Of a stretch of 49,060 nt of DNA, positions 20,842 through 30,404 are shown in pieces. Source of the DNA: Chytridium lagenaria (taxonomy: Eukaryota > Chytridiomycota > Chytridiomycetes > Chytridiales > Chytridiaceae); assembly GCA_025449115.1 (NCBI GenBank), contig JAHLKC010000205.1, forward strand, positions 1 through 49,060. Direction: 5' to 3'. Under the pieces are notes generated by a model that did no database searches, was not told the DNA's origin, and saw nothing but the letters and a program-made list of their open reading frames with translations. Numbering within the stretch: the first letter of the stretch is position 1; the number at the start of each line of letters is the position of its first letter. Made by a program: the position numbers and the translations under genes.

Positions 20842-22094
20842 ATGACCGTCATCCATAAACATGCTGCTGGGTTAATCTCAACTGATGTCGCTCCTGTCAA
20901 AAACGATTCGGAAGTGCCAAAGGTGGTGCCAAAGGACATTAATGGCACCGAGCCAGAAGCATCGATTAAAAAGCAGGAAGAGTTCCGTAACTACACAGAC
21001 AGCGCTGAACAGGTATGTTTCCCTCACCATCATCACCTCCTCCATCGAGTCCTCAACTGATCAACATATGACAAACATTGACAACGCCACAACCACCCCA
21101 GGCACGAGTCTCCCACTTTTACGCCCTCCAACACCTCCACCAAACCTACTCCAACGTCCTCACCTTTGAATCCCGTCATCTCACCTTCACCAAGTTCCGT
21201 ATGGGATGCTGGGACGCTCTGGAATACCTTGATCGTGTTGTGGACGACAGCGATCCCGATACATCGCTTACGCAGATCCAACATGCAGTGCAATCGGCTG
21301 AGGCGGCGAGACGGAAATACCCGGAATGGGATTGGTTGCATCTTGTGACGCTTATACATGATTTGGGGAAGATTCTGGCGGTGACGGATAAAGAGAGAGG
21401 GATGGTGGGGGATGAACAGTGGGCGGTTGTAGGTGATACCTTTCCGTGAGTGCTTTCTTTTTTTTTTTGTTATCGTCAACGTTGTTTGTGATCATCATGC
21501 GTGACTTTAATCGATTTCTTTGCGGACTGACCTACCCATCTTGGCGCGTATTTCCTTTTGCTTATAATTTAACAAGGGTCGGATGCCGGTTCGATGAATC
21601 CAACATTTTCCATTCGGCCTTTGACAAGAACCCAGACTCACGCCACCCATCTATTCGACCCGTCTCGGTATCTACAAACCAATGCGGTATCGATAACCTC
21701 AAAATGTCCTGGGGTCACGACGAGTAAGCCATCGCCGCCCCCGTTTTCCCGTCAATGACATTCTAACCTCGTCCCTGCCAGATACCTCTACCAAGTTCTC
21801 ATCCACAATAACGCTCGTATCCCCGCACAAGGTCTTTCCATGATCCGCTATCACTCCTTCTACGCGTGGCATACCGCCTCAGGGTACAGGTTTTTTTGTA
21901 ATGATGAGCCTAGGACCCCTGGACCGTACCCTCGAAGTGAGGATGTGGGGGATACAGAGAAACTCAAGTGGGTGAAACTGTTTAATGAGTTTGATTTGTA
22001 TTCAAAGGCGGATGGGGTTTATGATGTTAAGGAGGTGAAGGAGTATTATTTGGGGTTGATGAAAAAGTATTTACCAGAGGTGTTGGAGTGGTGA
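20842..22094 (+). CDS. MIOX: Myo-inositol oxygenase
   Basis: Non-heme di-iron enzyme that cleaves myo-inositol with O2 to D-glucuronate, the first step of inositol catabolism; cytosolic. Exons: 20842-21012, 21102-21445, 21577-21723 and 21782-22094; 975 nt, exactly 324 codons plus stop. Blocks: an alpha-helical HD-type core with WDALEYLDRVVDDSDPD, the iron-binding LVTLIHDLGK, QWAVVGDTFPVGCRF, LKMSWGHDEYLYQVL, MIRYHSFYAWHTASGY and WVKLFNEFDLYSKADG. His and Asp ligands in HDLGK, SWGHDE, YHSFYAWH and NEFDLY are all present, so it should be active. The N-terminal 55 residues are polar and variable. It follows RPS26 in the same direction but has its own promoter gap of about 640 bp. Confidence 0.95.
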
Positions 22095-22392
22095 GATTTG
22101 GTGGTGGCGTTATGGGAGGTTACGGTAATCTAATTATAATGGACTATGTTAATTATTCGTGTTTCGCTTTAAAATCGTCGTAGTTGCAATGGTGAAGCTA
22201 TTATGTTTTATTAAATATACTAATATATCAATCACTTAAAACACATCGCGTCCAAAGCAGATTTGTTTCTAGCAAAGGAGATGACGATAACATGCATCAG
22301 AGCTTACTTTGAACTTTATGTGCTGACAAAGATCGACGCGTCAATCTTCAAGTGTAAAATCCAATGTTTTCTTACGTCTAGAGGGCTCACAG
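22095..22392. other. Short intergenic, MIOX 3' end
   Basis: AT-rich sequence (TTTTATTAAATATACTAATATATC near 22204) suited to 3' end formation. Nothing else seen. Confidence 0.35.
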
Positions 22393-24288
22393 ATGGAGCC
22401 TGCAGCTGCACGATCGTCTCCGAAATGGCTTAGCAGCACGATCCGCGACGCAAGATGCCTTACTGTGCTTCTACGTCCAGTATCCACATATACCATTTTC
22501 TTGAGTATCGCTCTCATAGCCATAAAATACATGTTGAGCTACTTTGTGGTTGATCAGAACGACGGAAAACCGTTCGCTGATGACACTAAAGTCTTTGGAT
22601 TATTCGTCATCTTGGATGCCATGTAAGGAAATAAACCAGCCCTTCATCCCTTTTTAAATGCTGTGTAGGCCTTTGATCGCTTGTTTCTACTCCAAAAGGA
22701 CATTTTGGTTTAACCCACATGTCGATTACTTGATTCTTTACACCCCGATACTAGTGGCTGGGCCGTTGATATGGAGGTTTACGATAATGTCGTTCACAGA
22801 GGCACTATACCTGTTGTTCATTGCTCTTTCGTTAATGCCGACTTTATTCACCCCTCTTATGTTTTGGGACAAGAATATGAGCTTTGGCCAGATTATGAAG
22901 TTATCTGTATCTCAGAGTATAGTATTCTGGATTCTCATGGTCTTTACTTCGTAAGTTATAACTTTTCAATGTCTCGATTAATGCTGTAATTACATAGATC
23001 CATCCATCTGCTTTTTTTTCACTCTCGCGAATGAACTACGGATCAGGGACCATCGTAGACTTATTCTCATCAGTTTGCCTTTTCGGTGTTGTGTGAGTTG
23101 GCCGGCTTCTTCCCCCTCCCCTCTCTTGTCATGGGTTTCACGCTATTCGCTGACGATGTTAGGATTTAGGTTCCCCATCCTTAGAACCGTCGCGACGCAA
23201 GGAGCACGTCGAGGATTAAAATTGTATGACATGGAAGAACCCACAAACGTTCAAGAATACACCGAATTGAAAAGAACAATCGTAAGTTGATTCCTTCTTT
23301 TTACAAAAGCAAAGGCACTGAAATGAGTTTTATTAGTTCAGATATATAGTCTGGTAACTCCCAATTATCTTAGCCTCTCGCCCCTTCTTACCCAAACCTT
23401 ATACCCCTAGCCTCGATATATTCTGGAACGCACTAAGTCATCTCCTCCTCACCGAAATTCGCGACAACGCAACCTTTTCGATCTCTGTCGTCTGCTCACA
23501 TATTGTTACCATCTTAACGCGCGTACTGTCTGTAGCTGCTTTCAGGAGGTTGCAGAGGGAACGTATGGGGAAGACTGCACCGATACTGAGTCGGGCTTAT
23601 GATCATATTCAGACGGATATCACGATAAAGAGCGCTGGTCGACCGAGTGTGGTGAAGACTCTAAATGTGGAATCGAAGGAGGACAGTATCCCGAACTACA
23701 TGAATAGGAAAGTCGCCGGTCGAAATAGTTTGGCAAAGAGTTACCACGTTACTTTGAAAGATGAAAGTTTACCAGGATATGGCAATCCGTCTTCAAGCCC
23801 GAACACACCAGACAATCAAAATGCAGTTCCGATTTTCGACAAGGAAGAAGATATCTCTATAGACTTTTCCCCAACTTCTTCTCTACCCGACTTCACACCC
23901 ATGTCCGACGAAACCCGCTTTGCCTTCACCAACCTCGCCCAACAATTCGGAGAATACTGTTCCCGCATATCCAGCTTCCTCATCACCCTCTTCCTCACCT
24001 CCCTCCCCCCCAATCCACATGGACGCATTGTCGAGATCCCCTACGGTTCAAACGCACGTCATTCGTGGTATCATCACCATGACTGTGAGTTTTTTCATTG
24101 ATGCTGTTGTGTTGTGGGTGGAACGGCGAGTGGATGAAGATGGATTGAGGGAGGCTGTGGAAGAGTTTAGGATGGCGAGGGTGTCGTGGTTGGTGTATTT
24201 GGGAGATGGTGATGCATGTTTTGGGAGTGTGTGGCGCTTTTGTTATGGCCATGCCTGGGGTTTTGCAGAATGGGGATGGGTGTTTTAA
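22393..24288 (+). CDS. Multi-pass membrane protein, unrecognised
   Basis: Probable start ATG 22393. Exon one (to 22622) and exon two (22670 to about 22951) join in phase (AT/GCC) and give at least four hydrophobic segments, such as IFLSIALIAIKYMLSYFVV, YLILYTPILVAGPLIWRF, ALYLLFIALSLMPTLF and SIVFWILMVF. Further exons follow: around 23000-23095 (YGSGTIVDLFSSVCLFGVV), 23165-23282 (RTVATQGARRGLKLYDMEEP), and 23420-24020 (FWNALSHLLLTEIRDNATF, a Ser-rich cytosolic part, then FANLAQQ-like helix and another membrane span). In the C run near 24008-24014 the frame switches and ends with MTVSFFIDAVVLWVERRVDE. Splice edges beyond exon two are approximate and at least one other break near 23007-23014 (T run) is likely. 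The shape suggests a receptor or channel-like protein, but no signature is visible. Confidence 0.55.
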
Positions 24289-24898
24289 AGGTGGGAGAAA
24301 GGGTTGGGGATGAAGATATTGTATTCTAATGTGTATAGTTGGATTACCTCATATGTGCATATATAATTAAGGTGAAGTCACATAGTTCTGGCACAGTGTC
24401 GCAACAACTTTGCTTTTGACTGCAAACACGTTGAACGCAGAGTCTATATAGAGAAAAAGGTATCGTTGGAGTCTCGAGAAACTCAAAATGGTGGTAACTC
24501 AGGGTCGAAGCTGCCAAATGTCGCGCTTCCAAAGCCATGCATCAGTAGCTTTTTCCGAGTTTGATGCCATGCAATCCATCGCTGCTTCTTTTTTCTTCCA
24601 TTGACAGAAAAGTGTTTCGACGGCGTTCCTTTCTCTTTCCCTTCCATTCCATTCAAGTCGAAAAGTTCAAGTTGCCTAAAATGTTTGAAATGTCATTGGT
24701 GAGAATTTTTAAACTGCGAAAGTGCTGGAAAAATCACGAAAAAATAAAGTGGGTTTTCGTTTCCTGCAGCGTTTCTCATATAAAAGGGCGAGAAGAAAAA
24801 GAGCATTCCTTCTCCATCCCATCTGCACAGGCTAAAAACACCTTCACCTCCAAAGAAGAGAAATAACCAAAACCCACTCAACAGCTACTACAACCACC
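24289..24898 (+). promoter_or_regulatory. HSP20 promoter region
   Basis: No gene seen. It holds scattered TTC and GAA pentamer halves (for example near 24640-24670, TTCCATTCCATTCAAGTCGAAAAGTTC) that could serve as a loose heat-shock element, although no perfect inverted nGAAnnTTCn triplet was found. Confidence 0.4.
24779..24786 (+). promoter_or_regulatory. TATA box of HSP20
   Basis: TATAAAAG sits 113-120 bp upstream of the HSP20 start codon, a plausible distance for a stress-inducible fungal promoter with a short 5' UTR. Confidence 0.6.
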
Positions 24899-25511
24899 AT
24901 GACGCTCTTTGCACGAGACCCCTTCTTCAACGACTTTTTCCAACGCGACCCATTCTTCCAAGACTTTGATCACTACCTCAACACCAGAATCTCTTCCGCC
25001 TTTCAAGATGTAAACCGCGCCTTGGAGCATGGAAACACCGAGCACCCCGCTCCAGATGCAAGCCGACAAGACATTGCTCATAGGCCCACCAACAGGCATT
25101 GGTTGAATCCCCTTGCACGCGGTGTACGTCTGGATGTCTCTGAGAATGACAAATCATATGTTATTCACGCTGACGTCCCTGGCATCAAAAAGGTAAACCT
25201 CTTTTCCCCTTTGAATCACTTCACGCTTTTTTCACGTGTACTGATGCATTGCGCAGGAAGAGCTTTCCATCACTCTCAAGGACGATATTCTGACTATCAG
25301 CGGTGAGCGCAAGACCGACAACGAAATAAAAGATGACAGACGTCACGTTGTGGAACGAAGTTACGGCAAGTTTAGCAGATCCATTCAGCTTCCTCAGAAC
25401 GCCAACGCAGATAGCGTTGCTGCTCGCCTTCAGGATGGTGTGCTTGAGCTTTCTGTTGCGAAACGTGAAACTCCTGCTGTTGAGGCGCCGAGGCAGATAA
25501 CCATTGCATGA
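24899..25511 (+). CDS. Small heat-shock protein, HSP20/alpha-crystallin family
   Basis: ATP-independent chaperone that holds unfolding proteins. Exons 24899-25192 and 25257-25511, total 549 nt, 182 residues, no frame break. The N-terminal arm is rich in DPFF repeats (ARDPFFNDFFQRDPFFQDF), as in fungal and plant class I members. The alpha-crystallin domain follows: VRLDVSENDKSYVIHADVPG, EELSITLKDDILTISGER, then RHVVERSYGKFSRSIQLPQN and the closing ARLQDGVLELSVAKR. The C-terminal tail has an I-T-I motif in QITIA, the IxI-type element used for oligomer assembly. A TATA box upstream and a single short intron are consistent with an inducible gene. Confidence 0.94.
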
Positions 25512-25598
25512 GTGGATGTGATGCAGTGATAAAGTTTGTTCGTTGAAAGTGTAAATTTGTATACCGCTCTTTGCAAGATAACTCAGTTGTTTCTAAAG

Positions 25599-25604
25599 AA
25601 TAAA
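25599..25604 (+). terminator. Poly(A) signal of HSP20
   Basis: AATAAA 88 bases after the HSP20 stop. Confidence 0.45.
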
Positions 25605-25795
25605 AGAAATTAGTTGTATAACCAACCTTGCATTCGTTCGTAAGAGTTTTAAGATTATAGATTTTTGTAGAAAGTCGAGCTGAATTCAACGGTGGATCCT
25701 CAGGTCGACAAAGGATTATAGTCGTAATGAACATCAGTCATCCAGTCATCTGTGCAGGGCAGCAAAAATAGCGACACACGTAAAAAAAAGAATAG

Positions 25796-25801
25796 TTTAT
25801 T
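25796..25801 (-). terminator. Poly(A) signal of the carboxypeptidase gene
   Basis: AATAAA on the minus strand, 64 bases beyond the carboxypeptidase stop. HSP20 and the carboxypeptidase gene are convergent, and about 350 bp separate their stops. Confidence 0.45.
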
Positions 25802-25864
25802 ACGCAAATGAGGTCTAACAACAAACACCATGAACTGTAGGGTACGAGCAACTGAACCAGAGCG

Positions 25865-27430
25865 TTAACTGGCAGGAGCCGGGTTATAAGGAATAGCATT
25901 ACTTAAAGTAAAGTTGATAAAGTAAAGCATCGCATTCCAAATCTCATCACCTGTCGCAATAATCTGACTAGCAGGTAACTGGAAACCATAAGATCCCGTG
26001 TCCCTAAGCTCAATAGTGTAGCCCGTCATGGAAGCTTTGGTCGTCATCCAGTCATCCGTGGCGCCTGCTGCGGGATAGAGCGAGGCGCCCGTTTGGCTGG
26101 TGTAGGTCTTGCCGGAAATAGCTCTAATGGCAGTGGACATGCCGTCACCGAGTTTTTTGAGAATGGCTTCGTTCTTGGAGAGGGTGGATGTCCAGCCCCA
26201 GCTGCGGAGGACGAGCTGGAGTAAGAGTGGAAGTCGATACCGGCTGTGAATTCATTTAAGTTTCTGTGTTTCTTATATGAAAAAAATAAAATGAACGCAC
26301 CTAAACGGTTGGGGAAGCTCAAAATGTAGTTGGAAACACTCTTGGTCTCGGGTTCAGAAAATGGCGCCGTTCCCTTGTAAGTGTCAGAACTGGGAGTGGA
26401 GCTTGCGCCAGCGGCACCCCAGTGCTCGTCCCAGTTACGGTTAAGGTCAACTCCATAGGTACCCCCACTGTTCAAACGACGGTTCTTGCGCCACTGTGTC
26501 AATATTCAAAGTTTAGCTGATTGGCAACCCATAGAAAAAAAAAGTCAATCATTCTATACCAAGCGGTTAGTTGTAAATGTGTAAACGTAACCATCGGGAT
26601 TCTGCATCGGGGTGATGACGAATTGAACCTTCTGAAGGTATGATTTGACGACGGGGTCGGAATCAGCAAGAGTGAGGAGCTTGTAAGCTTGGTATAGGGC
26701 AGTAGCTGGACCAATCCATTCGCGAGCGTGTTGGCCAGAGTTCCACCATATCATCTTTTTGTTGGTGTTGGGAACGGAAGAGTCGGAGATGATGATGGAG
26801 GGGATGTTTCTGCCCTGGTAGGATGTGCCGATGGACGCCGTGTAGGTGACGTACTGCGGGTAAGTGGTGGCCCAGGCTGTGACGTTTGACCAGAATCAGT
26901 ACCATATTAAGAGAATATCAAGATAAAAAATGAAAGTAGAGAAAGAAAGGTTATTGTTTTTACATTGGAGTTTGGCAACGATCTGGTCGTATGTTGCGTA
27001 GGTGTTGAAAAATGGGTCGACTGCAAGAGTGTCGACGGCGAGAGCGTTAGCAGAGGTCAAGGCAGCAGCATTTTCAGAAGCCTTCTCAACAACCGTTGCA
27101 TAAACGTCGGCGATTTTAAGGGTACAGCTGAGTGCTTTCAAGAGAGCACTAGCCTCTGCCTTGCTTTGAGTGCGAACATCAGCAACGGATGCAGCTTGAA
27201 TGCGGTGAGTCCAGACCTAATATGACTTGATGTCAGTTCCATGCATGCTATTTTCCAAATCGAAATATACTCACATCAAGGTCTAGCTTGTACAAAACAT
27301 CAGCATCAGCCTGACTACGAATCTTGCATGCGTAGAGGCTGTTGACACCCTGGAGTGCAGGAAGAGCTTGAACGGATTGAAGGAGCCCGCAAGTCGAGAC
27401 GACAGCAGCAAGCAAGGCCTTGACGAGCAT
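25865..27430 (-). CDS. Secreted zinc carboxypeptidase, M14A (carboxypeptidase A-like)
   Basis: Digestive metallo-exopeptidase that removes C-terminal hydrophobic residues. Exons: 27430-27275, 27216-26964, 26876-26560, 26493-26301 and 26243-25865. The start at 27430 is preferred over 27460 because it yields a clean signal peptide (MLVKALLAAVVSTCGLLQSV). A propeptide of about 95 residues follows, then the catalytic domain: WNSGQHAREWIGPATALYQA (zinc H and E), ITPMQNPDGY, GVDLNRNWDEHWG (Asn-Arg), AGIDFHSYS (third zinc His) and GYTIELRDTG (catalytic Glu). All key residues are present, so the enzyme should be active. One base is missing in the C run near 26220 just after HSYS; corrected length is 432 residues. 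Suits an osmotroph that degrades external protein. Confidence 0.93.
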
Positions 27431-27483
27431 TATGAGGTATTTGAGCGGTGATGGACCCACTGTCTAAACCGTCTTCTCCACCC

Positions 27484-27491
27484 TATTTATA
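27484..27491 (-). promoter_or_regulatory. TATA box of the carboxypeptidase gene
   Basis: TATAAATA on the minus strand, 54-61 bp before the ATG at 27430, so transcription probably starts close to the start codon. Confidence 0.6.
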
Positions 27492-27982
27492 TCTCCAGCT
27501 CTTTGAGAGCTCATCCCCACCTGCTCTTTCCTTTCATGGCATAAGGAGCAGACTCCTTTTAGCAATAATAACTCGTTCCATCCAAAATCTTTTCCTTCCC
27601 CACAAACAGCCGATAAAATTGAAATCAACGGAAAGAATCGCGGGTGGTGGTGCACTGGTGGGTTCTGATAATGGATGGATGCCGATGAAGGATGCTTCCT
27701 CCACAGATCATCCACTGATGACGGTGTGGGTCCACGCGTTACTCGGAAAGGAAGGAAATCTGGCAGTGTGGTGGTACGAGAGCTGGTATACCATAAATGG
27801 ATATCCATCCTCTGCACGCGTCTTGCCCAGGACAGGAAGACGGGCGTGTTCTGAGTATGTATGACAGGCACTTGTCTTGCATGCATCCAGCATGCCTTCT
27901 GCTGGCTGATGGAAAAGCATGTTGTCAACGTGGAGGGAAATTAAGATGCTGCTCTTTATTATTTAGTATAAATTGCAGTTAT
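27492..27982. other. Intergenic, carboxypeptidase promoter
   Basis: Overlapping open frames on both strands (27448-27864 plus, 27464-27928 minus) show no domain and no splice support, so none is called. Upstream control sequence of the carboxypeptidase gene is expected here. Confidence 0.35.
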
Positions 27983-28882
27983 TTACATCCAGGTATCCCA
28001 GCTGTCTACCATCGCATCCTCTACATCAACGCCTCTCATCCTTTTCATTCTCGCAACCCCAAAACCACTTGTCCTCGTCTTCCTTTCACCCTTTGATCGA
28101 GAGTCCCACACACAACACGGACACCCAACAGTTCTTGTCCTCGCCATAACCCTCCACTTATCCCTTTCCACCCTCTTCCTGGCATCCTCCTCAGAAGCAT
28201 ACACATTCTTCACCATCCGTTTCCACAAATCTCTGTGTCGAACTTCCCTATCCATCTCGCGAATCCTTAAATCTCATCATCAGAAAGCGATCCCCAGTGC
28301 GGTTCTCCCCAAGACCGAATTGGCAGAGAAGACGACGGAGCGTGGACGAGTAATGATGATCACTGATGGGGACGCCGCAATCACTTCAAATGCTCACAGC
28401 TCTGTAAAGGTGAAGAATTGTCCGTCTTTAGTTAAATGGGTTTTGGAAGTTCGAAAGCCGTAAAACGGTGTATTTAGAGAACTCTTGATCTCTTGCATCC
28501 TCTTTTCACGTCTCGCCAAATCCTGCAAGGGGTTCTTGAAACAGTGGGTTGTGTACATGGTTTTTGAAGCTCGTGTAGATAGTTGTTAAACAGAATCTAC
28601 GAATATCTAATATCTCGCGTGCTCTGTGGCCTTGTATGATAAGGACTTGAAATCTTGGGTGGAGATGGTGGGGTCGCTGGTTAAAAAAGTCGTGGGAGGA
28701 GATTTCTTCAGGGCGTTGAAGTCTTCTAACGGTTTTGTTTGTAGCGACAAGTTGGCCGTTGAAGGCGTCGCAGCGAAGTTTTCCTTTCCCGTCTCATGGA
28801 TGTAAAGTATGTTGTGCTGAAGTGAGGTATTTATGGCAGGCCATCTTTTTGTTAGAATTTCTGCACGGTTGTAGTACGGCAC
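27983..28882 (-). CDS. Tandem paralogue A of an unrecognised family, frame-broken
   Basis: Minus-strand gene or gene relic. The N-terminal part reads MPYYNRAEILTKRWPAI and, in a neighbouring frame, CDAFNGQLVATNKTV, shared word for word with paralogue B. The middle holds a piece like DIRRFCLTTIYTSF, the conserved REKRMQEIK, then DCGVPI, TLRRLL, GENR, and the C-terminal NVYASEEDARKRVERDKWRV, ending near VDSWDTWM. Several single-base frame changes lie between these blocks, so it is either a pseudogene or heavily affected by sequence errors. No known domain is recognised. Sequence likeness to paralogue B is clear along the whole length, so a local duplication made the pair. Confidence 0.55.
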
Positions 28883-29129
28883 AGTTGCAACGGCGTGGTA
28901 TAAACCAGATCCCGTGTTTTGGATTTGTTGATCAGTAAATTATATCTCACTCGCGTATGGAAGGGCACCACTAGTGGAACGGCGACGTCGAACGGATGTT
29001 GCAACGAAGAGGAAGTCGACGTGAGTAATACGCGTATTATACCCACGAACTTATAATTTAAGAAACAAAACATCGATAATATTAAGCTCTTATTTTTGTT
29101 TCAACCAGTACATTCTCTGCATTATGCAT

Positions 29130-30040
29130 CTAGATACTCTGCCAGCACATCTCAACACCAACACCTTTCAACCCTCTTAGCTTTGCGACCACAAACCCAT
29201 TTTTCTGGCGCGGCCCCCTTTCCCGCCTACAGCACGATCGCGTACACCCAACTTCTATCTTCCTCGCCATAACCCTCCACTTATCCTTTCAACCCTCTTC
29301 CTAGCATCCTCCTCAGAACTGTACAAATTCTTCACCGACCAACCCCAAAAGCCTACTCGATGAAAATCCGTCTCTCCCTTACTCATCTCGCGAATCCGCA
29401 TGATTTCGTCATCAGAGAGTGATCCCCAGTCTCGGTTCTCCCCAAAGCCAAGATTATTGAGAAGACGGCGGAGCGTGGGCGCATGGTAATCGCCTCTGAT
29501 CGGGACGCCACAATCAACGTCTACGTGCTCACGGTTTTGCAGTAAAGGTGAAGCCATCGTCCGTCTTTTAGATTGATGAGGCTTTGGAAGGCCCGAAAGC
29601 CTTAAAAAGGGTGTAATCCAGAGCATTTTTGATCTCTTGCATCCTCTTTTCGCGTCTTCCAATTTCCCCCAAGTACTTTGTCGAAGAGGAGGAGAACAGG
29701 TCGCATGTACTAGAGGCCGTTTGACTTTGGAGGTCGTGTAGGTAGTTGTTTAAACAATATTTGCGAACATTTATAATCTGACGTGCTTCTTGTCCTTGGA
29801 GAAAGAGGGATTTAAAAGCGGGTACGGAGATGGTGGGATCGTTCGTGAGAAACAGTTGTGGGAGGAGATTCTCTTCAGGGCGTTGAAGTCTCTAACGGTT
29901 TTGTTTGTGGCGACAAGTTGGCCGTTGAAGGCGTCGCAGCGAACCTTTCCTTCACGTCTCATGGTGTAAGTATGCGTTGTGCTGGTGAGGGAAATGACAG
30001 CATCCGTCTTTTTTGTCAGCTTTTGTGTTATTGACGGCAA
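29130..30040 (-). CDS. Tandem paralogue B of an unrecognised family
   Basis: Better preserved copy of the pair. Opening near ATG 30040: MPSITQKLTKKTDAVISLTS, then RCDAFNGQLVATNKTVRDFN, NLLPQLFLTNDPTISVPAFK, ARQIINVRKYCLNNYLHDL, RREKRMQEIKNALDY, a second long open frame with DVDCGVPIRGDYHAPTLRRL, LGFGENRDWGSLSDDEIMRI, GWSVKNLYSSEEDARKRVER and KWRVMARKIEVGCTRSCC, stop at 29130. Three frame changes are needed (about 29880, 29590 and 29270). The W, C and SLSDDEI/RIREM blocks look like a folded domain of roughly 100 residues, but no family comes to mind. Neighbour A lies directly downstream in the same orientation. Confidence 0.55.
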
Positions 30041-30404
30041 AGTTTTTGGTTCAGCACAGTTGGCGCAAGCATATTAGTGCCACCGTTTCGCATTTGCTGG
30101 CACGACATTTTCAAAGATTAACCCGTTAACCAAAGAGCGTTAAAAGTTAAAAGCGTGAACGAAAAAAGGTCATTGGGAACGCTTTCCTGTAAATTCAAAG
30201 AGTATAAATTTGATGGGTAAAACCAAAGATTTCAATATTTTATTACGCGGACAATATTCCATACAGTTAGATTCACCTCAAAACAATTCATGTCAGTTCC
30301 TGTAAGTAAAAGTGCAGCAAAATCCAAATCACACTAAACCGACTAAACTCCAAACATATGTCCGCCAACTCCAACCAAGATTAATACCAATGCCAATTAA
30401 TCAT
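30041..30404. other. Intergenic, methyltransferase 3' flank
   Basis: No gene seen on either strand; presumably carries the 3' end of the methyltransferase gene and the promoter of paralogue B. Confidence 0.35.

Noticed and set aside
27448..27928. Overlapping 138- and 154-codon ORFs on both strands
   Set aside because: No domain, no splice signals with phase agreement; located in the carboxypeptidase promoter.
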